DNA from: JAGTVG01 sp964389805
GTDB lineage: Bacteria; Bacteroidota; Bacteroidia; Cytophagales; Cyclobacteriaceae
Reading direction: 5' to 3'
Assembly: GCA_964389805.1 (NCBI GenBank)
Contig: CAYMFU010000122.1
Location: 1 to 42,637, forward strand
Length of the DNA stretch: 42,637 nt
The position numbers were made by a program, and so were the translations under genes. This document shows positions 7,122 to 16,342 of this stretch, piece by piece. How positions within the stretch are numbered: the first letter of the stretch is position 1; each line of letters starts with the position of its first letter. The notes below the pieces were generated by a model that had not been told where the DNA came from, did no database searches, and saw only the letters and a list, made by a program, of their open reading frames with translations.

Positions 7122-7670
7122 ATGAAATACCTGGCAGATAATATCAAGTTTTTAAGGCAGAAATTGGGATTGAGCCAGGAGAAACTGGCTGAGCTTCTTG
7201 GCCTGAACCGGGGCAATATAGCAAGTTACGAGAAGGGATCTGCTGAACCCAGAATTGAGAACCTGATCAAAATGATGCAGGTTTTCAAGGTGGAAGTGAA
7301 GGATCTGGTAGAGAAAGACCTGGCCGGCATCGAAAAACTGGACCATGAGATATCTTCCTTAAAAGAGAATGAATCGTATTCAGAAAACCTTGTTAATTGG
7401 GAAAAGGGCAGATTATTGAAGCGCTTAGTGAATCGTGACGAGAGAATACAACAATTTATCCAGCAATCTGAAGAAATGCATAAGATACTGGAAGGTTTCA
7501 AACTTTTCCATAAATTTAAAATGGAAAACGGACGAACGGTTTCCAATGATGTGAAAAAAATAGCTGATGATTATGAGAAATTGCTTGAAGTCATGGATGT
7601 AATGCTTCAGACAGACCGGAAAATGATTGAATACCTGGGGCAAAAAGATACTTCAGATAATAAAAACTAA
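7122..7670 (+). CDS. XRE-family transcriptional regulator with coiled-coil C-terminus
   Basis: 182 aa. Residues about 5-60 form a Cro/C1-type helix-turn-helix: IKFLRQKLGLSQEKLAELLG, then LNRGNIASYEKGSAEP as recognition helix and turn. The remaining 120 residues are charged and helical (heptad-like segments at about 70-115 and 120-180), probably a dimerisation or partner-binding region rather than a sensor domain. This layout is common for Bacteroidota single-domain XRE proteins of unknown regulon. The ATG at 7122 follows an AT-rich leader with candidate operators. The sulfatase gene starts 29 bp downstream on the same strand, so read-through transcription is possible. Confidence 0.85.
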   Translation: MKYLADNIKFLRQKLGLSQEKLAELLGLNRGNIASYEKGSAEPRIENLIKMMQVFKVEVKDLVEKDLAGIEKLDHEISSLKENESYSENLVNWEKGRLLKRLVNRDERIQQFIQQSEEMHKILEGFKLFHKFKMENGRTVSNDVKKIADDYEKLLEVMDVMLQTDRKMIEYLGQKDTSDNKN

Positions 7671-7699
7671 GGATATTTCCAACAGATGAATTTTTAACT

Positions 7700-9133
7700 A
7701 TGCCAATTATGCCAAAATCCCAATTTTTTATCCTTTTAATCTTAGCATTGCTGGTTAGCCAATCCTGTAAAGAAGAAGTAAAACCCAACATAATACTTAT
7801 CACTGTAGATGATCTTGGCTGGACTGACCTGGCATGCTATGGAAGTGAATTTTATGAAACACCCAATATTGACCGGTTAGCATCTGACGGAATGCGGTTT
7901 ACCAATTCTTATGCCGCTGCCGCCATCTGCTCTCCAACCCGGGCGGCCATTATGACGGGTAAATATCCTGCAAGAACAGGGATCACAGACTGGATCAGGG
8001 CAAAATTTCAGGGTGGAGGTGATGAAAACAGGGAAGGATATGAAGAACATCCCGATAAACCTTTATTATGTCCTTATAATCCCTATCATCTTGAATTAGA
8101 GGAAGTGACCATAGCAGAGATGCTGAAGAAGCAGAATTATGAAACCTGTTTCATCGGCAAATGGCATTTGGGTACAGAAAAATGGTATCCTGATAATCAG
8201 GGATTTGATTATAATATAGCTGGATGTGATTATGGCCAGCCACCTTCTTATTTTGATCCATATATCGTTTATCCCAATGCCTGGATGAAGGATACATTAA
8301 ACGGCTTTCCCACGATGGACCCGAGACATGAAGGGGAATATCTGACAGACAGGGAAGCTGACGAGGCCGTATCATTTATTAAAGACAATAAAGACAAACC
8401 ATTCTTTCTTAATCTATGCCACTATGCGGTCCATACTCCATTGCAGGGAAAACATGAGCTGGTGGAAAAATATTCGAATAAACCACCCACACATCAGAAA
8501 AGCGCAGTGTATGCAGCCATGGTGGAAAGCGTTGATGATGCAGTAGGAAATATTGTTTCGGTTCTGCAAGACTTGGGAATTTCAGAAAATACACTGATCA
8601 TTTTTACATCCGATAATGGAGGATTATTGAGGCCAAATGCTACTATTAATACACCTTTGAGGTCTGGAAAAGGATATCCTTATGAAGGAGGGATCCGCAT
8701 ACCTACCATTTTTTACTGGCCCGGCGAGATCGAATCAGGGCAAATTTCTGATGCTCCCATCACGAGTACAGACTATCTCCCAACCATCTGTTCCGCTGCT
8801 GGAATCTCTTCTTCGGAATTCGACAATCTTGATGGCGTCAATTTGCTACCAACTTTATTGAAGGGGACTGACTTGAAGCGTGAGTCGATTTTCTGGCATT
8901 TCCCTCACTACCGGGGTAACGATGTCGTTCCGTATAGCATCATTCGTAAAGGAGACTGGAAACTTATAAAAAGATATGAAGGTAAGGAATTTGAACTGTT
9001 CAACTTAAAAGAGGACTTGTCAGAAACTACCGAATTATCAAGCACAAATCCTGAGAAAGTAAAGGAACTCAATAATAACATGGAAGCATGGCTAGGAGAG
9101 GTTGGTGCCAGGATCCCGGTCCAGAAGAATTAG
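7700..9133 (+). CDS. Lipoprotein sulfatase (arylsulfatase, type I formylglycine enzyme)
   Basis: 477 aa. The signal peptide ends in LLVSQS|C23, predicting an outer-membrane or periplasmic lipoprotein. The type I sulfatase signature is complete: Cys77 in C-S-P-T-R is the residue converted to formylglycine, followed by AAIMTGKYPARTG. Asp37-Asp38 (TVDDLGW) and the later TSDNGG motif supply metal ligands. The enzyme removes sulfate esters, probably from a glycan given the GH106-like gene nearby; the exact substrate is not predictable. It needs a maturase (anSME or FGE) that is not in this window. Length is normal. An ATG three codons downstream is an alternative start. It converges on the nucleoside-hydrolase gene with 18 bp between stops. 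Confidence 0.93.
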   Translation: MPIMPKSQFFILLILALLVSQSCKEEVKPNIILITVDDLGWTDLACYGSEFYETPNIDRLASDGMRFTNSYAAAAICSPTRAAIMTGKYPARTGITDWIRAKFQGGGDENREGYEEHPDKPLLCPYNPYHLELEEVTIAEMLKKQNYETCFIGKWHLGTEKWYPDNQGFDYNIAGCDYGQPPSYFDPYIVYPNAWMKDTLNGFPTMDPRHEGEYLTDREADEAVSFIKDNKDKPFFLNLCHYAVHTPLQGKHELVEKYSNKPPTHQKSAVYAAMVESVDDAVGNIVSVLQDLGISENTLIIFTSDNGGLLRPNATINTPLRSGKGYPYEGGIRIPTIFYWPGEIESGQISDAPITSTDYLPTICSAAGISSSEFDNLDGVNLLPTLLKGTDLKRESIFWHFPHYRGNDVVPYSIIRKGDWKLIKRYEGKEFELFNLKEDLSETTELSSTNPEKVKELNNNMEAWLGEVGARIPVQKN

Positions 9134-9151
9134 GAATAGCCGCAATACGCC

Positions 9152-10144
9152 TTATTTTTTTCCAAATTCCTCAAGTTTTTGAAAGAAATCCCTGAAGATT
9201 GGATCTCTCCTGACAAAATTCACCACCCTTATAAAATGTCTGGAATCGCTGAAACTATAGGTGTATTCATTAGTGACGATTGGGCTATGCTTTAAGTCGG
9301 AAGGTGTCCATCCGGGATCGATAACATATGCAATGGCAGACATATCCCATAACACCTTTGACCATGCGTAATGGTCTTCGTGATAGTCTTTGAAAATCTC
9401 AAGGAGATAATCACCAATTGCACCGCGGCCACCTACAAATGCTTCCATTTCAGGCACTGTAGTAGCCAGATGCGTAACAACCGGAGTACAGGGCAACTGG
9501 ACAAAAGGCACGCCACTGTCAAATACAGTTCTTGAGGCATGAAGATCCTGATAGTAATTGAATTCCCGCTGACTAGGCCAATTATGACCATTGCCACCCA
9601 GCCAAACCACAACAATATTATGTATTATAGAAGGTTCAAGTAAAATGGCATTTGCTACATTGGTTATCGCACCTACTGCTATAACATATAATGGATCCTC
9701 CTGGCTTGATTGCTTTGCACGGTTTATCAAGTCTTTTGTAGCCGGGCTGCTTTCAGGTTTCTCAGGATCATCCAGGTATGTGGTGCTTCCACGATATGCG
9801 AAATTATCCGGGGACATATCCATTTTGTCAAGTACACGCAGTATCTCTTCATAGCTCTTTTCCATCCCTTCACCAGGATCGGAGGCCCGGTTATTGCTGA
9901 AAGGAGCAGCGTATACGGATTTAAGATCTATGCTTTCAGGTGATAGAATGGCATAAACCAGGGCAAACTGGTCATCAATTTCATTGTATGTATCTGTATC
10001 GAATACAGCCTGGACTTTGCCGGTGGGTGGAGTCAGTTTCTGGATTCTAATGGCTTCATCCATCTTTGGATAAATCTGTGCATACACCGCAGTTGATACA
10101 ATAAGAAAATATAAAATGATGATTCGATTTAAAAATGTGTTCAT
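9152..10144 (-). CDS. Exported nucleoside hydrolase-like protein (IUNH superfamily)
   Basis: 330 aa. A Sec signal peptide (cleavage after STAVYA, about residue 22) precedes a nucleoside-hydrolase fold. The calcium-binding signature is DTDTYNEIDDQ at residues 49-59, close to the DxDxxxDD pattern of the family. VVWLGGNGHNW near 180-190 matches the second conserved stretch. Canonical members cleave the N-glycosidic bond of ribonucleosides in the cytoplasm. An exported form next to a sulfatase and a glycosidase may act on another ribosyl-like or glycosyl substrate. No C-terminal anchor is visible. Confidence 0.85.
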   Translation of the reverse strand: MNTFLNRIIILYFLIVSTAVYAQIYPKMDEAIRIQKLTPPTGKVQAVFDTDTYNEIDDQFALVYAILSPESIDLKSVYAAPFSNNRASDPGEGMEKSYEEILRVLDKMDMSPDNFAYRGSTTYLDDPEKPESSPATKDLINRAKQSSQEDPLYVIAVGAITNVANAILLEPSIIHNIVVVWLGGNGHNWPSQREFNYYQDLHASRTVFDSGVPFVQLPCTPVVTHLATTVPEMEAFVGGRGAIGDYLLEIFKDYHEDHYAWSKVLWDMSAIAYVIDPGWTPSDLKHSPIVTNEYTYSFSDSRHFIRVVNFVRRDPIFRDFFQKLEEFGKK

Positions 10145-10327
10145 GATAAAAAAATTGATATTTTGGATATAAAAATAAACATTAAACGAGACATATTTCG
10201 ATTATATAAACTCGTATTTATGCAAAAAATTCAAAATTGTAAAGATCAGTCTGAGGTTTTGATCTATAAACAAGCAATTTCGTATGAATAGATCATCAAA
10301 GGAAAATCAATAAATTTCCATTAAAGG

Positions 10328-10498
10328 TCAGGCCTTATCTTTATTTTTTATTCCAATCGCTACGAAAGCAATTCCAACTCCAATCAGCGCCAATCCTATG
10401 ACTGGATTAACCGCCGTCATAAATACTACACCTGTCCCCATAAAAGTAATTCCAATCGGAATAAAGGCCTTATAGTTTGGCTTTTTCGGTTCATTCAT
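10328..10498 (-). CDS. Small two-helix membrane protein (56 aa), hypothetical
   Basis: An ATG at 10496-10498 opens a 57-codon frame ending in TGA. The protein has a polar, Lys-rich head (MNEPKKPNYK), two glycine-containing hydrophobic helices (about residues 11-30 and 33-50) separated by a VNP turn, and a charged tail (KNKDKA). Codon use and the sharp charge/hydrophobic pattern look coding. It resembles small glycine-zipper-like membrane proteins common in Bacteroidota, but I recognise no family. It sits alone between the nucleoside-hydrolase and GH106-like genes. Confidence 0.6.
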   Translation of the reverse strand: MNEPKKPNYKAFIPIGITFMGTGVVFMTAVNPVIGLALIGVGIAFVAIGIKNKDKA

Positions 10499-10574
10499 AA
10501 AATTAAGAATATTAGAAATTAAGAAATTTGAAATAATGAGAACTTATTATGTATAATTTAATAAAAAAAATCCA

Positions 10575-10667
10575 ATGAAGAAGATAAAGCAGGCTATACC
10601 TATAAGTGTATTTAAAATATTTCTTCAGATATTGAGTGGCTTGGTCATACTTTATACTCTCTTTTAA
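10575..10667 (+). CDS. Possible 30-aa hydrophobic peptide
   Basis: ATG at 10575 after an A-rich stretch opens 30 codons: a basic head (MKKIKQAIP) followed by a continuous hydrophobic helix to the stop (SVFKIFLQILSGLVILYTLF). It lies head-on to the GH106-like gene, ending 11 bp from its stop. Size and composition fit a small membrane peptide or toxin-like peptide. It could equally be a chance frame in an AT-rich 3' region. Confidence 0.3.
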   Translation: MKKIKQAIPISVFKIFLQILSGLVILYTLF

Positions 10668-10678
10668 AAAAAATAGGT

Positions 10679-13474
10679 TCAGGACATCCTTACAGGTCCG
10701 AGTAGACCGGTTGATAGTTTTGTTTTTTCCCGGTTCATTTCAATCCAACGTTTTGCAACCGGGTTGTCACTAAGTGAGGCACAGTAATTATATAAGCGGT
10801 TATGGACATTAATGATTAAAGTATTGCCTTTATCTTTTAATAAATTCCCAGGTATGGTTAAAGGTAGTTTCCCCCACCAGCGTGTCCCGATGTAGGTTCC
10901 ATTTATAAATATTTCAGCTATGTCATAGACTTTTCCCGGATCGATAGACGTATATGCTTTATCCTGAAGATCGAAATTTAATGTATAGGAAATTTGGCCA
11001 CCGAAATCCTTTAAAGCTTCCAATTCAGAAAGATCAACCAGATCACTTAATTCAGTGCTGAATTCAGAATGATTTATATGATGTTTGCATTCGATCTTCC
11101 AGTTTCCTTTAAGATCTAATGCGGAGGTCTCAGAATTTTCATTGCTCTTTTCCTTAACGATGCCATTTTCGCTATCGATTACGAGTAAAGCGGATTCAAG
11201 AGGGGATAATTTCAAATCAAAGTCCTCTCCTGAATTTTCAGATAGCATTTCCCGATTTAGGGACTCCGGGTACCAGCGCCAGACTTTCTTGCCCTGAATA
11301 TTTACATTAAGAATTAGTTCAATAGCCCGGTCGCGGTCAGTGTTAACCACGAATATCAGATTGGTATCCTGGTATATTCTCCGATTATAAAAAATCGATA
11401 TATCATTGGGTTGGATGGAAATCCCCTTTTCAATATTGCATTTTTCTACCATTACCCTGGTCCAATCCAACAATCCCTGATACGGATCAATTAGATGTTG
11501 GTCAGGATCTTCTATGAAATAAGCACCTGACTCAAAGATTCTATCACTTAATTCCCTTACTTCCCTGTCTCTTTCTTCATGATCTTTAAATCCTGTAGCC
11601 AGAAACGGTTTTTTCCCGATAAACACTACATTCAAACCTTTGCCTTTATATTCAAGAATTTTGTTCAATGTATCCGGATCTATAGTTTTTACCTCACAGA
11701 TCAATAGGGTAGAATAAGTCATGTCGCCAAATTTCAGTTTCCCATCTACCACCTCGCCATTATAAATGATATTGCTGTTTATATAATCAGAACAGATCCC
11801 ATTATGATTTAATGCTTGCCAGATTGAGTGCAAATACCATGGAGTCATATTGAATGGATTTCTGTCCAGTCCGGAATCACTCCATACATCTGCAGTGGGT
11901 CCTAAAATCGCAACCTCAGAAATGGCCTTTGAGTGCTGAAAGACTGCACTGATTCGGCTTGTATAGGCTGACCACAAAGGAAAAAACTTCCACCATGTGT
12001 TATGTTCATTGAAAAAAGTGCCAAAACGTATCCATCCCGGGAATTCTGTTTCCGGAGGAAAATAATTATACCCGTGCAGGACAAGATGGTTAATGCCTGC
12101 AACAAAATTTAAGTCAGTTGCCTGTTTGATATATTCAAGAGAAGCTTTGAATACTCCCCGGAGATTTGTCATGGCCTCACTGCTGATTATTTTTCTACCC
12201 GCAAGGTTCCCTCCACTTGAGGCATATTTGTTCCAAATCCCATACCGGATCTCATCAATTTTAGCAAGCGACCAACCCGCATTATATAACCACTGATCCC
12301 CTTCCGGTATGTCCGGGATCATGAATCCATCAATCATGTCGGTATATAACCAAGGGTGTCCATATGCCTGGTACCGGCTAAGCACATTATTTTCTTTACA
12401 CCAACCGTGATAAATCCTAATAAATCTCTCCATTAAAAATTCAGCAAGCGTCAAACTGAAATCATAACGGATTCTTCTCAGTGTATTTTGAAGATCTGGA
12501 TCCAACTTATCTGAACTAAAATGAATGAAGGGCAAATAGGGTTCAATGTCATAACCCCTTCTTTGTTTAAACGACTCAATCATATCATCCGTCCAGTTGG
12601 CCCCTTCCAATTCAATGCTGTCGCAAAAAAGTGACCTGATCCCGCTTCCTAAATTGTTCTCGAAATAGGGCAACAGTTTTTGTGACATGTTATCCAGGTA
12701 TTTTCTGACCGCCTGCTGGTTAAAATGATCCAAAACAGCTCCTGCACCCCCTGGTGAACCATACAATACGGTTCTGAATTTATTGCGCCATTTTACGATC
12801 ATTAGTTTATACTCACCGTCTATAATTTCAAATTCCAGGATTCCACTTTGATTCATTTTGTCCGTTAGTTCTGTTGCATCACTGAGATCTCTCAGGACCT
12901 TGGGAATTAGAATTATTCTCAGGATCTTCTCATGCTCATCTTCAGGTAATTCAATTTTTATGGACTTTATGCCTGGGCCGGTAAAAGGGAATGATTCAAA
13001 AGTTAAGCCCTGCAGAGTTTCTTCAGGATTTATGAATTCTCCCCCGAAAGGCCACCCGGTACCTACAATCAGATCTGTTACAAGGCCTAGTTTTTTGGCC
13101 TCTTTGGTGGAATGAACAAGCATGTCGCACCATTCATCACTGAGCCAGACCAAACCGCTTCCCGGATCTTGCGCCTCTTCCGGCATAGCAATTGGATTTA
13201 TTTCAATCCCTCCGGCCCCTGCTTCCTTTATAATTTTAAGCTCGCGTGAAATCTCTTCCTTTGTTACTGAATTGCCATTCCACCACCACCGGAAAAATGG
13301 ACGTGCCTCTGCCCCCGGTTCCTTAAAAATTTCGAAAAGGGCGCCATCAGACTTTGGTGATGGATCATTTGTGCATCCTTGAAGTAAATAACTGTTGCAT
13401 CCTACATAAGTTGCTGACATACCAGCGACTTTCAGAAATTCCCTTCTGGTGGGATCATTAAGACAATCGGACAT
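10679..13474 (-). CDS. Tat-exported GH106-like glycoside hydrolase (alpha-L-rhamnosidase family)
   Basis: 931 aa. The N-terminus has a twin-arginine motif (T9-R10-R11-E-F-L-K) and a possible lipobox Cys34 (LLQG|C), so the folded protein is exported and perhaps lipidated. RPFFRWWWNGNSVTKEEISR followed by AGAGGIEI is the hallmark N-terminal (beta/alpha)8 region of GH106-type rhamnosidases. The C-terminal 150 residues (GNWKIECK... INGTYIGTRWW) form a jelly-roll carbohydrate-binding-like domain. Family members remove terminal alpha-L-rhamnose from pectin or other plant or algal glycans. Length fits the family. The catalytic acids were not assigned. Together with the nearby sulfatase this suggests a sulfated rhamnose-containing polysaccharide, but no SusC/SusD pair is adjacent. 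Confidence 0.85.
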   Translation of the reverse strand: MSDCLNDPTRREFLKVAGMSATYVGCNSYLLQGCTNDPSPKSDGALFEIFKEPGAEARPFFRWWWNGNSVTKEEISRELKIIKEAGAGGIEINPIAMPEEAQDPGSGLVWLSDEWCDMLVHSTKEAKKLGLVTDLIVGTGWPFGGEFINPEETLQGLTFESFPFTGPGIKSIKIELPEDEHEKILRIILIPKVLRDLSDATELTDKMNQSGILEFEIIDGEYKLMIVKWRNKFRTVLYGSPGGAGAVLDHFNQQAVRKYLDNMSQKLLPYFENNLGSGIRSLFCDSIELEGANWTDDMIESFKQRRGYDIEPYLPFIHFSSDKLDPDLQNTLRRIRYDFSLTLAEFLMERFIRIYHGWCKENNVLSRYQAYGHPWLYTDMIDGFMIPDIPEGDQWLYNAGWSLAKIDEIRYGIWNKYASSGGNLAGRKIISSEAMTNLRGVFKASLEYIKQATDLNFVAGINHLVLHGYNYFPPETEFPGWIRFGTFFNEHNTWWKFFPLWSAYTSRISAVFQHSKAISEVAILGPTADVWSDSGLDRNPFNMTPWYLHSIWQALNHNGICSDYINSNIIYNGEVVDGKLKFGDMTYSTLLICEVKTIDPDTLNKILEYKGKGLNVVFIGKKPFLATGFKDHEERDREVRELSDRIFESGAYFIEDPDQHLIDPYQGLLDWTRVMVEKCNIEKGISIQPNDISIFYNRRIYQDTNLIFVVNTDRDRAIELILNVNIQGKKVWRWYPESLNREMLSENSGEDFDLKLSPLESALLVIDSENGIVKEKSNENSETSALDLKGNWKIECKHHINHSEFSTELSDLVDLSELEALKDFGGQISYTLNFDLQDKAYTSIDPGKVYDIAEIFINGTYIGTRWWGKLPLTIPGNLLKDKGNTLIINVHNRLYNYCASLSDNPVAKRWIEMNREKTKLSTGLLGPVRMS

Positions 13475-13544
13475 GAGGAATAATTAGTTTAAAAAAATCT
13501 TTTGCCATGTATGAATGATCTGTCGATGATCGAGGTTAATTCTA

Positions 13545-14717
13545 TCAGGCTTTATTAAAGGTAACGACAAATTTTGCGCCTTTACCGGGCTCACTCTCAC
13601 ACCACACATTTCCATTCATCAATTCAGTATATTTCTTTACTATGGATAATCCCAATCCTGTAGAACTTTCACCGCCGGTTGGTTTTGCACTTAATTGCTG
13701 AAATTTGTGAAACAATTTTTTCTGATCATCCATGGATATGCCGGGTCCTTCATCTTTAATGCCTATATGTGCCTTCCCCTCGTGGACCCATAAATTTAAG
13801 AATATGGATTTTTCAGGGGGAGAAAATTTGATGGCATTCGAGAGGAGGTTTTCCAGGACTTGTAACAAATATTGCCTGTCGACCTCGGCATGAATACTAT
13901 TAAGATTTAAATGGACCTGCAGTTTTTTGTTCTTTATTTTGGATTTGTAGCTTTCGTATGTGTTTTTAATTAATTCAGATAATTCTACTTTTTCCAGATT
14001 TACCTGATCCTTTTTAGCTTCAAGAGCTTTGACATCAAGGATGCGATCAACCATATCACACATACGGTTAAGCGCCTTGATGATGCCATTGATACAGATC
14101 ATCTGGTCTTCATCAAAATTTTCGCTTTCGGATCTCATGAGCTCGGCGAGAGAGAGCGTACTTGACAGGGGATTTCTAAGATCATGGGCTATGATCCCCA
14201 TTAAATGATTTTTCTCATCATTAAGTTCTTCAAGAGATTCTTTTTGACGGAGTATCTGCTTGGTCTGATCAGCCAGTTGCTTTTCAAGAGCATCGTGCTC
14301 CCTGAGGCGGTTCACGAAAAGATGCAGAAGACTATTCTGTATTTCCTTATTTTCAGTGAGTAATCTAGAGAAACTAGTTCTGTCCAGGCGAAGTATTCGG
14401 AGTGTCTCCTCAGCGTAAATGGACGCTGACCTGGATTTGTTATCGATCAAAGCATATTCTCCAAAAACCTCCCCTTCATTTAAGGTGGATAAAACGAGAT
14501 CTTCATCCTTTACACTAACTGATCCTTCAGTAATGATGAATACGGCATCTCCTTCATCGCCTTTCTTAAACACATAGTGGCCTTTCTGATACTCCATATC
14601 CTCCAATAAATCCGCAATCTTCTTTAATGCGGGCTTGTGGAGATCGGAAAACAGCTGAATTCTTTTTAATAATGTTAATTTAGTATTAAAAGGCGTTTCT
14701 GATGTACTGTCACTCAT
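13545..14717 (-). CDS. Soluble sensor histidine kinase with N-terminal cyclic-nucleotide-binding domain
   Basis: 390 aa without TM helices. Residues about 18-135 are a cNMP-binding (CAP-type) domain, including GDAVFIITEGSV and a phosphate-cassette-like FGEYALIDNKSRSAS. A coiled coil at about 138-170 leads to the HisKA domain with phospho-acceptor His178 (IIAHDLRNPLS). The HATPase_c domain has the N box ENLLSNAIKF (289-298), G1 DEGPGI (322-327) and G2 TGLGLSI (353-359). It probably senses a cyclic nucleotide and phosphorylates an unlinked response regulator, since none is adjacent. Ser95 and Arg96 lie in the cassette region that contacts the nucleotide phosphate in CAP. It starts 104 bp after the end of the transglutaminase-like gene on the same strand. 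Confidence 0.9.
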   Translation of the reverse strand: MSDSTSETPFNTKLTLLKRIQLFSDLHKPALKKIADLLEDMEYQKGHYVFKKGDEGDAVFIITEGSVSVKDEDLVLSTLNEGEVFGEYALIDNKSRSASIYAEETLRILRLDRTSFSRLLTENKEIQNSLLHLFVNRLREHDALEKQLADQTKQILRQKESLEELNDEKNHLMGIIAHDLRNPLSSTLSLAELMRSESENFDEDQMICINGIIKALNRMCDMVDRILDVKALEAKKDQVNLEKVELSELIKNTYESYKSKIKNKKLQVHLNLNSIHAEVDRQYLLQVLENLLSNAIKFSPPEKSIFLNLWVHEGKAHIGIKDEGPGISMDDQKKLFHKFQQLSAKPTGGESSTGLGLSIVKKYTELMNGNVWCESEPGKGAKFVVTFNKA

Positions 14718-14821
14718 TTAACAAATCAATACGTTGTTTGACGGGTAGAAATTTAGCCAATAATTAGATAATACGGAAATTCTTGAACATTATTAAATGA
14801 TTAAGAATTCGTGTTTTAGCA

Positions 14822-15436
14822 TTAATCACTCCCAGTAGTATAATACCGGTGTGCGTTTATTGTAGCACTTCCCCACCCTGACAGGATTCGGAAAAAAGTA
14901 CTGAACTCCGTAACCTCGGTTAGAGGCGTAAAGGTAACTTCATGCTTTTCTGAATCGTAAAATATAGGATCAATGAAGAAATCCTTTCCATTTAATCTTA
15001 CACGAACCCATGAATGACCTCCAATATTACCATCTGGAAATCTTGTCTGCATTGCCTGAACCGGGACCGCTTCGAAATTAAGGCCCTGTAGTATTTCTGC
15101 TAAAGCAAATGCCTGCTGTTGACAGAATCCATAGCCCCTTTTAAAAGCTTTTTGATATGAATCATAACTATTGCGACGGCAATAAGCGATTCTTTTTCCT
15201 ACCGATAACCGCGCTTCCTCAATAAGTTCCAATCCATCAAGATCTGTTCTATTTAATAAATGTACTGTTTCCTTTATTGTTTGCTCTTCTAATCCCGGGC
15301 GAATGCCTCCAGGCAGGCTTATCATGGCCGGAATTGCATAGAGAGTATAAATAGTGAATATTACAGCAAGTGTTATACCCACGTAGGTAATAAATTTTAC
15401 TAATATTTGAAAAAATAATTTAAAAATGCTTTTCAT
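14822..15436 (-). CDS. Membrane-anchored transglutaminase-like (papain-fold) protein
   Basis: 204 aa from the ATG at 15434-15436; a TTG four codons upstream is a weaker alternative. One TM helix (about residues 10-38 including flanks) anchors a soluble domain. In the longer numbering the apparent catalytic triad of the transglutaminase-like superfamily is Cys109 (YGFCQQQAF), His145 (GGHSWVRV) and Asp160 (FFIDPIF), each in the correct order and context. Bacterial members can be proteases, amidases or cross-linkers; a cell-envelope role is likely from the anchor. The histidine kinase follows 104 bp downstream. No named family is assigned. Confidence 0.72.
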   Translation of the reverse strand: MKSIFKLFFQILVKFITYVGITLAVIFTIYTLYAIPAMISLPGGIRPGLEEQTIKETVHLLNRTDLDGLELIEEARLSVGKRIAYCRRNSYDSYQKAFKRGYGFCQQQAFALAEILQGLNFEAVPVQAMQTRFPDGNIGGHSWVRVRLNGKDFFIDPIFYDSEKHEVTFTPLTEVTEFSTFFRILSGWGSATINAHRYYTTGSD

Positions 15437-15593
15437 GACTTGTGTCAATAATATTGACGAGTAATCTTATGAATGGGTTATTTAGCAATCCACACTATTC
15501 TAAAATTCAAAACACAGTCCTGCTTTGATCGAAAATAACTTGATAATTTTTAGTAATCGTCCTTTTTTTTTAAATTAAATTGACTTTAGTGAT

Positions 15594-16340
15594 ATGGATT
15601 TAAAGCTTAAGAACAAGATCGTTTTTATTACCGGAGCATCACGTGGTATTGGTGCTGCAACAGCTATATTACTGGCCAAGGAAGGCTGTGATATATTTTT
15701 AGGCTACCACAACCGGTTTGATGATGCTGAGAAAGTGGCCACCGAGATCAGAAGAATGAAAAGGAAAGTATGGCTGGTGAAAGTGGATATATCGAACGAG
15801 AATGACGTGGGAATAGCAGCCGAAGAGATCCGGAATATTGTTTCGAGCATTGATGTATTAATTGTGAATGCCGGATTCAATATTATAACTCCATTTGAGG
15901 AATTGAGTAATGAAGAATGGGACAAAATCATTGATGTTAACCTTAATGGTTCTTTTTACGTTGTCAATTCATTAAAAAATAATATCAACAGGAATGGAGT
16001 CATCATACTGGTGTCCAGTGCAGCAGCACATACAGGTGCACCCCATCATATGCACTATGCAGCAGCAAAAGCAGGGTTGATTAATTTTTCAAGAAGTCTG
16101 GCAAAAGCAATGGCCCCGGAGGTTCGGGTTAATTGCATTGCTCCGGGACTGACCAAGACGGATATGGGTAGGAAGACAATTGGTTTTCTCCCCGATGATT
16201 ATCTTGAAAAAAACCTGTTGGCCAGGAGAGCTGCTAATCCACTCGAAATTGCCAATGTAATTGCTTTCATGGCGAGCCCGCTTTCAGGTTTTATTTATGG
16301 CGAAACTATTAATATTAACGGAGGCAGAGATTTTAGATAA
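15594..16340 (+). CDS. SDR-family NAD(P)-dependent oxidoreductase
   Basis: 248 aa, a classical short-chain dehydrogenase/reductase. The cofactor motif is TGASRGIG (residues 13-20), the structural motif NAG is at 92-94, and the catalytic residues are Ser142 (VSSAAA), Tyr155 and Lys159 (YAAAK). Length and layout match FabG-like reductases of 3-oxoacyl or related carbonyl substrates. The true substrate is unknown, and no fatty-acid genes are near. The VOC gene starts 2 bp after the stop, so the two probably act together, for example on a reactive aldehyde or ketone intermediate. Confidence 0.92.
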   Translation: MDLKLKNKIVFITGASRGIGAATAILLAKEGCDIFLGYHNRFDDAEKVATEIRRMKRKVWLVKVDISNENDVGIAAEEIRNIVSSIDVLIVNAGFNIITPFEELSNEEWDKIIDVNLNGSFYVVNSLKNNINRNGVIILVSSAAAHTGAPHHMHYAAAKAGLINFSRSLAKAMAPEVRVNCIAPGLTKTDMGRKTIGFLPDDYLEKNLLARRAANPLEIANVIAFMASPLSGFIYGETININGGRDFR

Positions 16341-16342
16341 TA

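Noticed and set aside
7226..7546. 106-codon minus-strand ORF within the XRE gene
   Set aside because: Shadow frame of a clear helix-turn-helix protein; Ser/Phe-rich composition typical of antisense translation.
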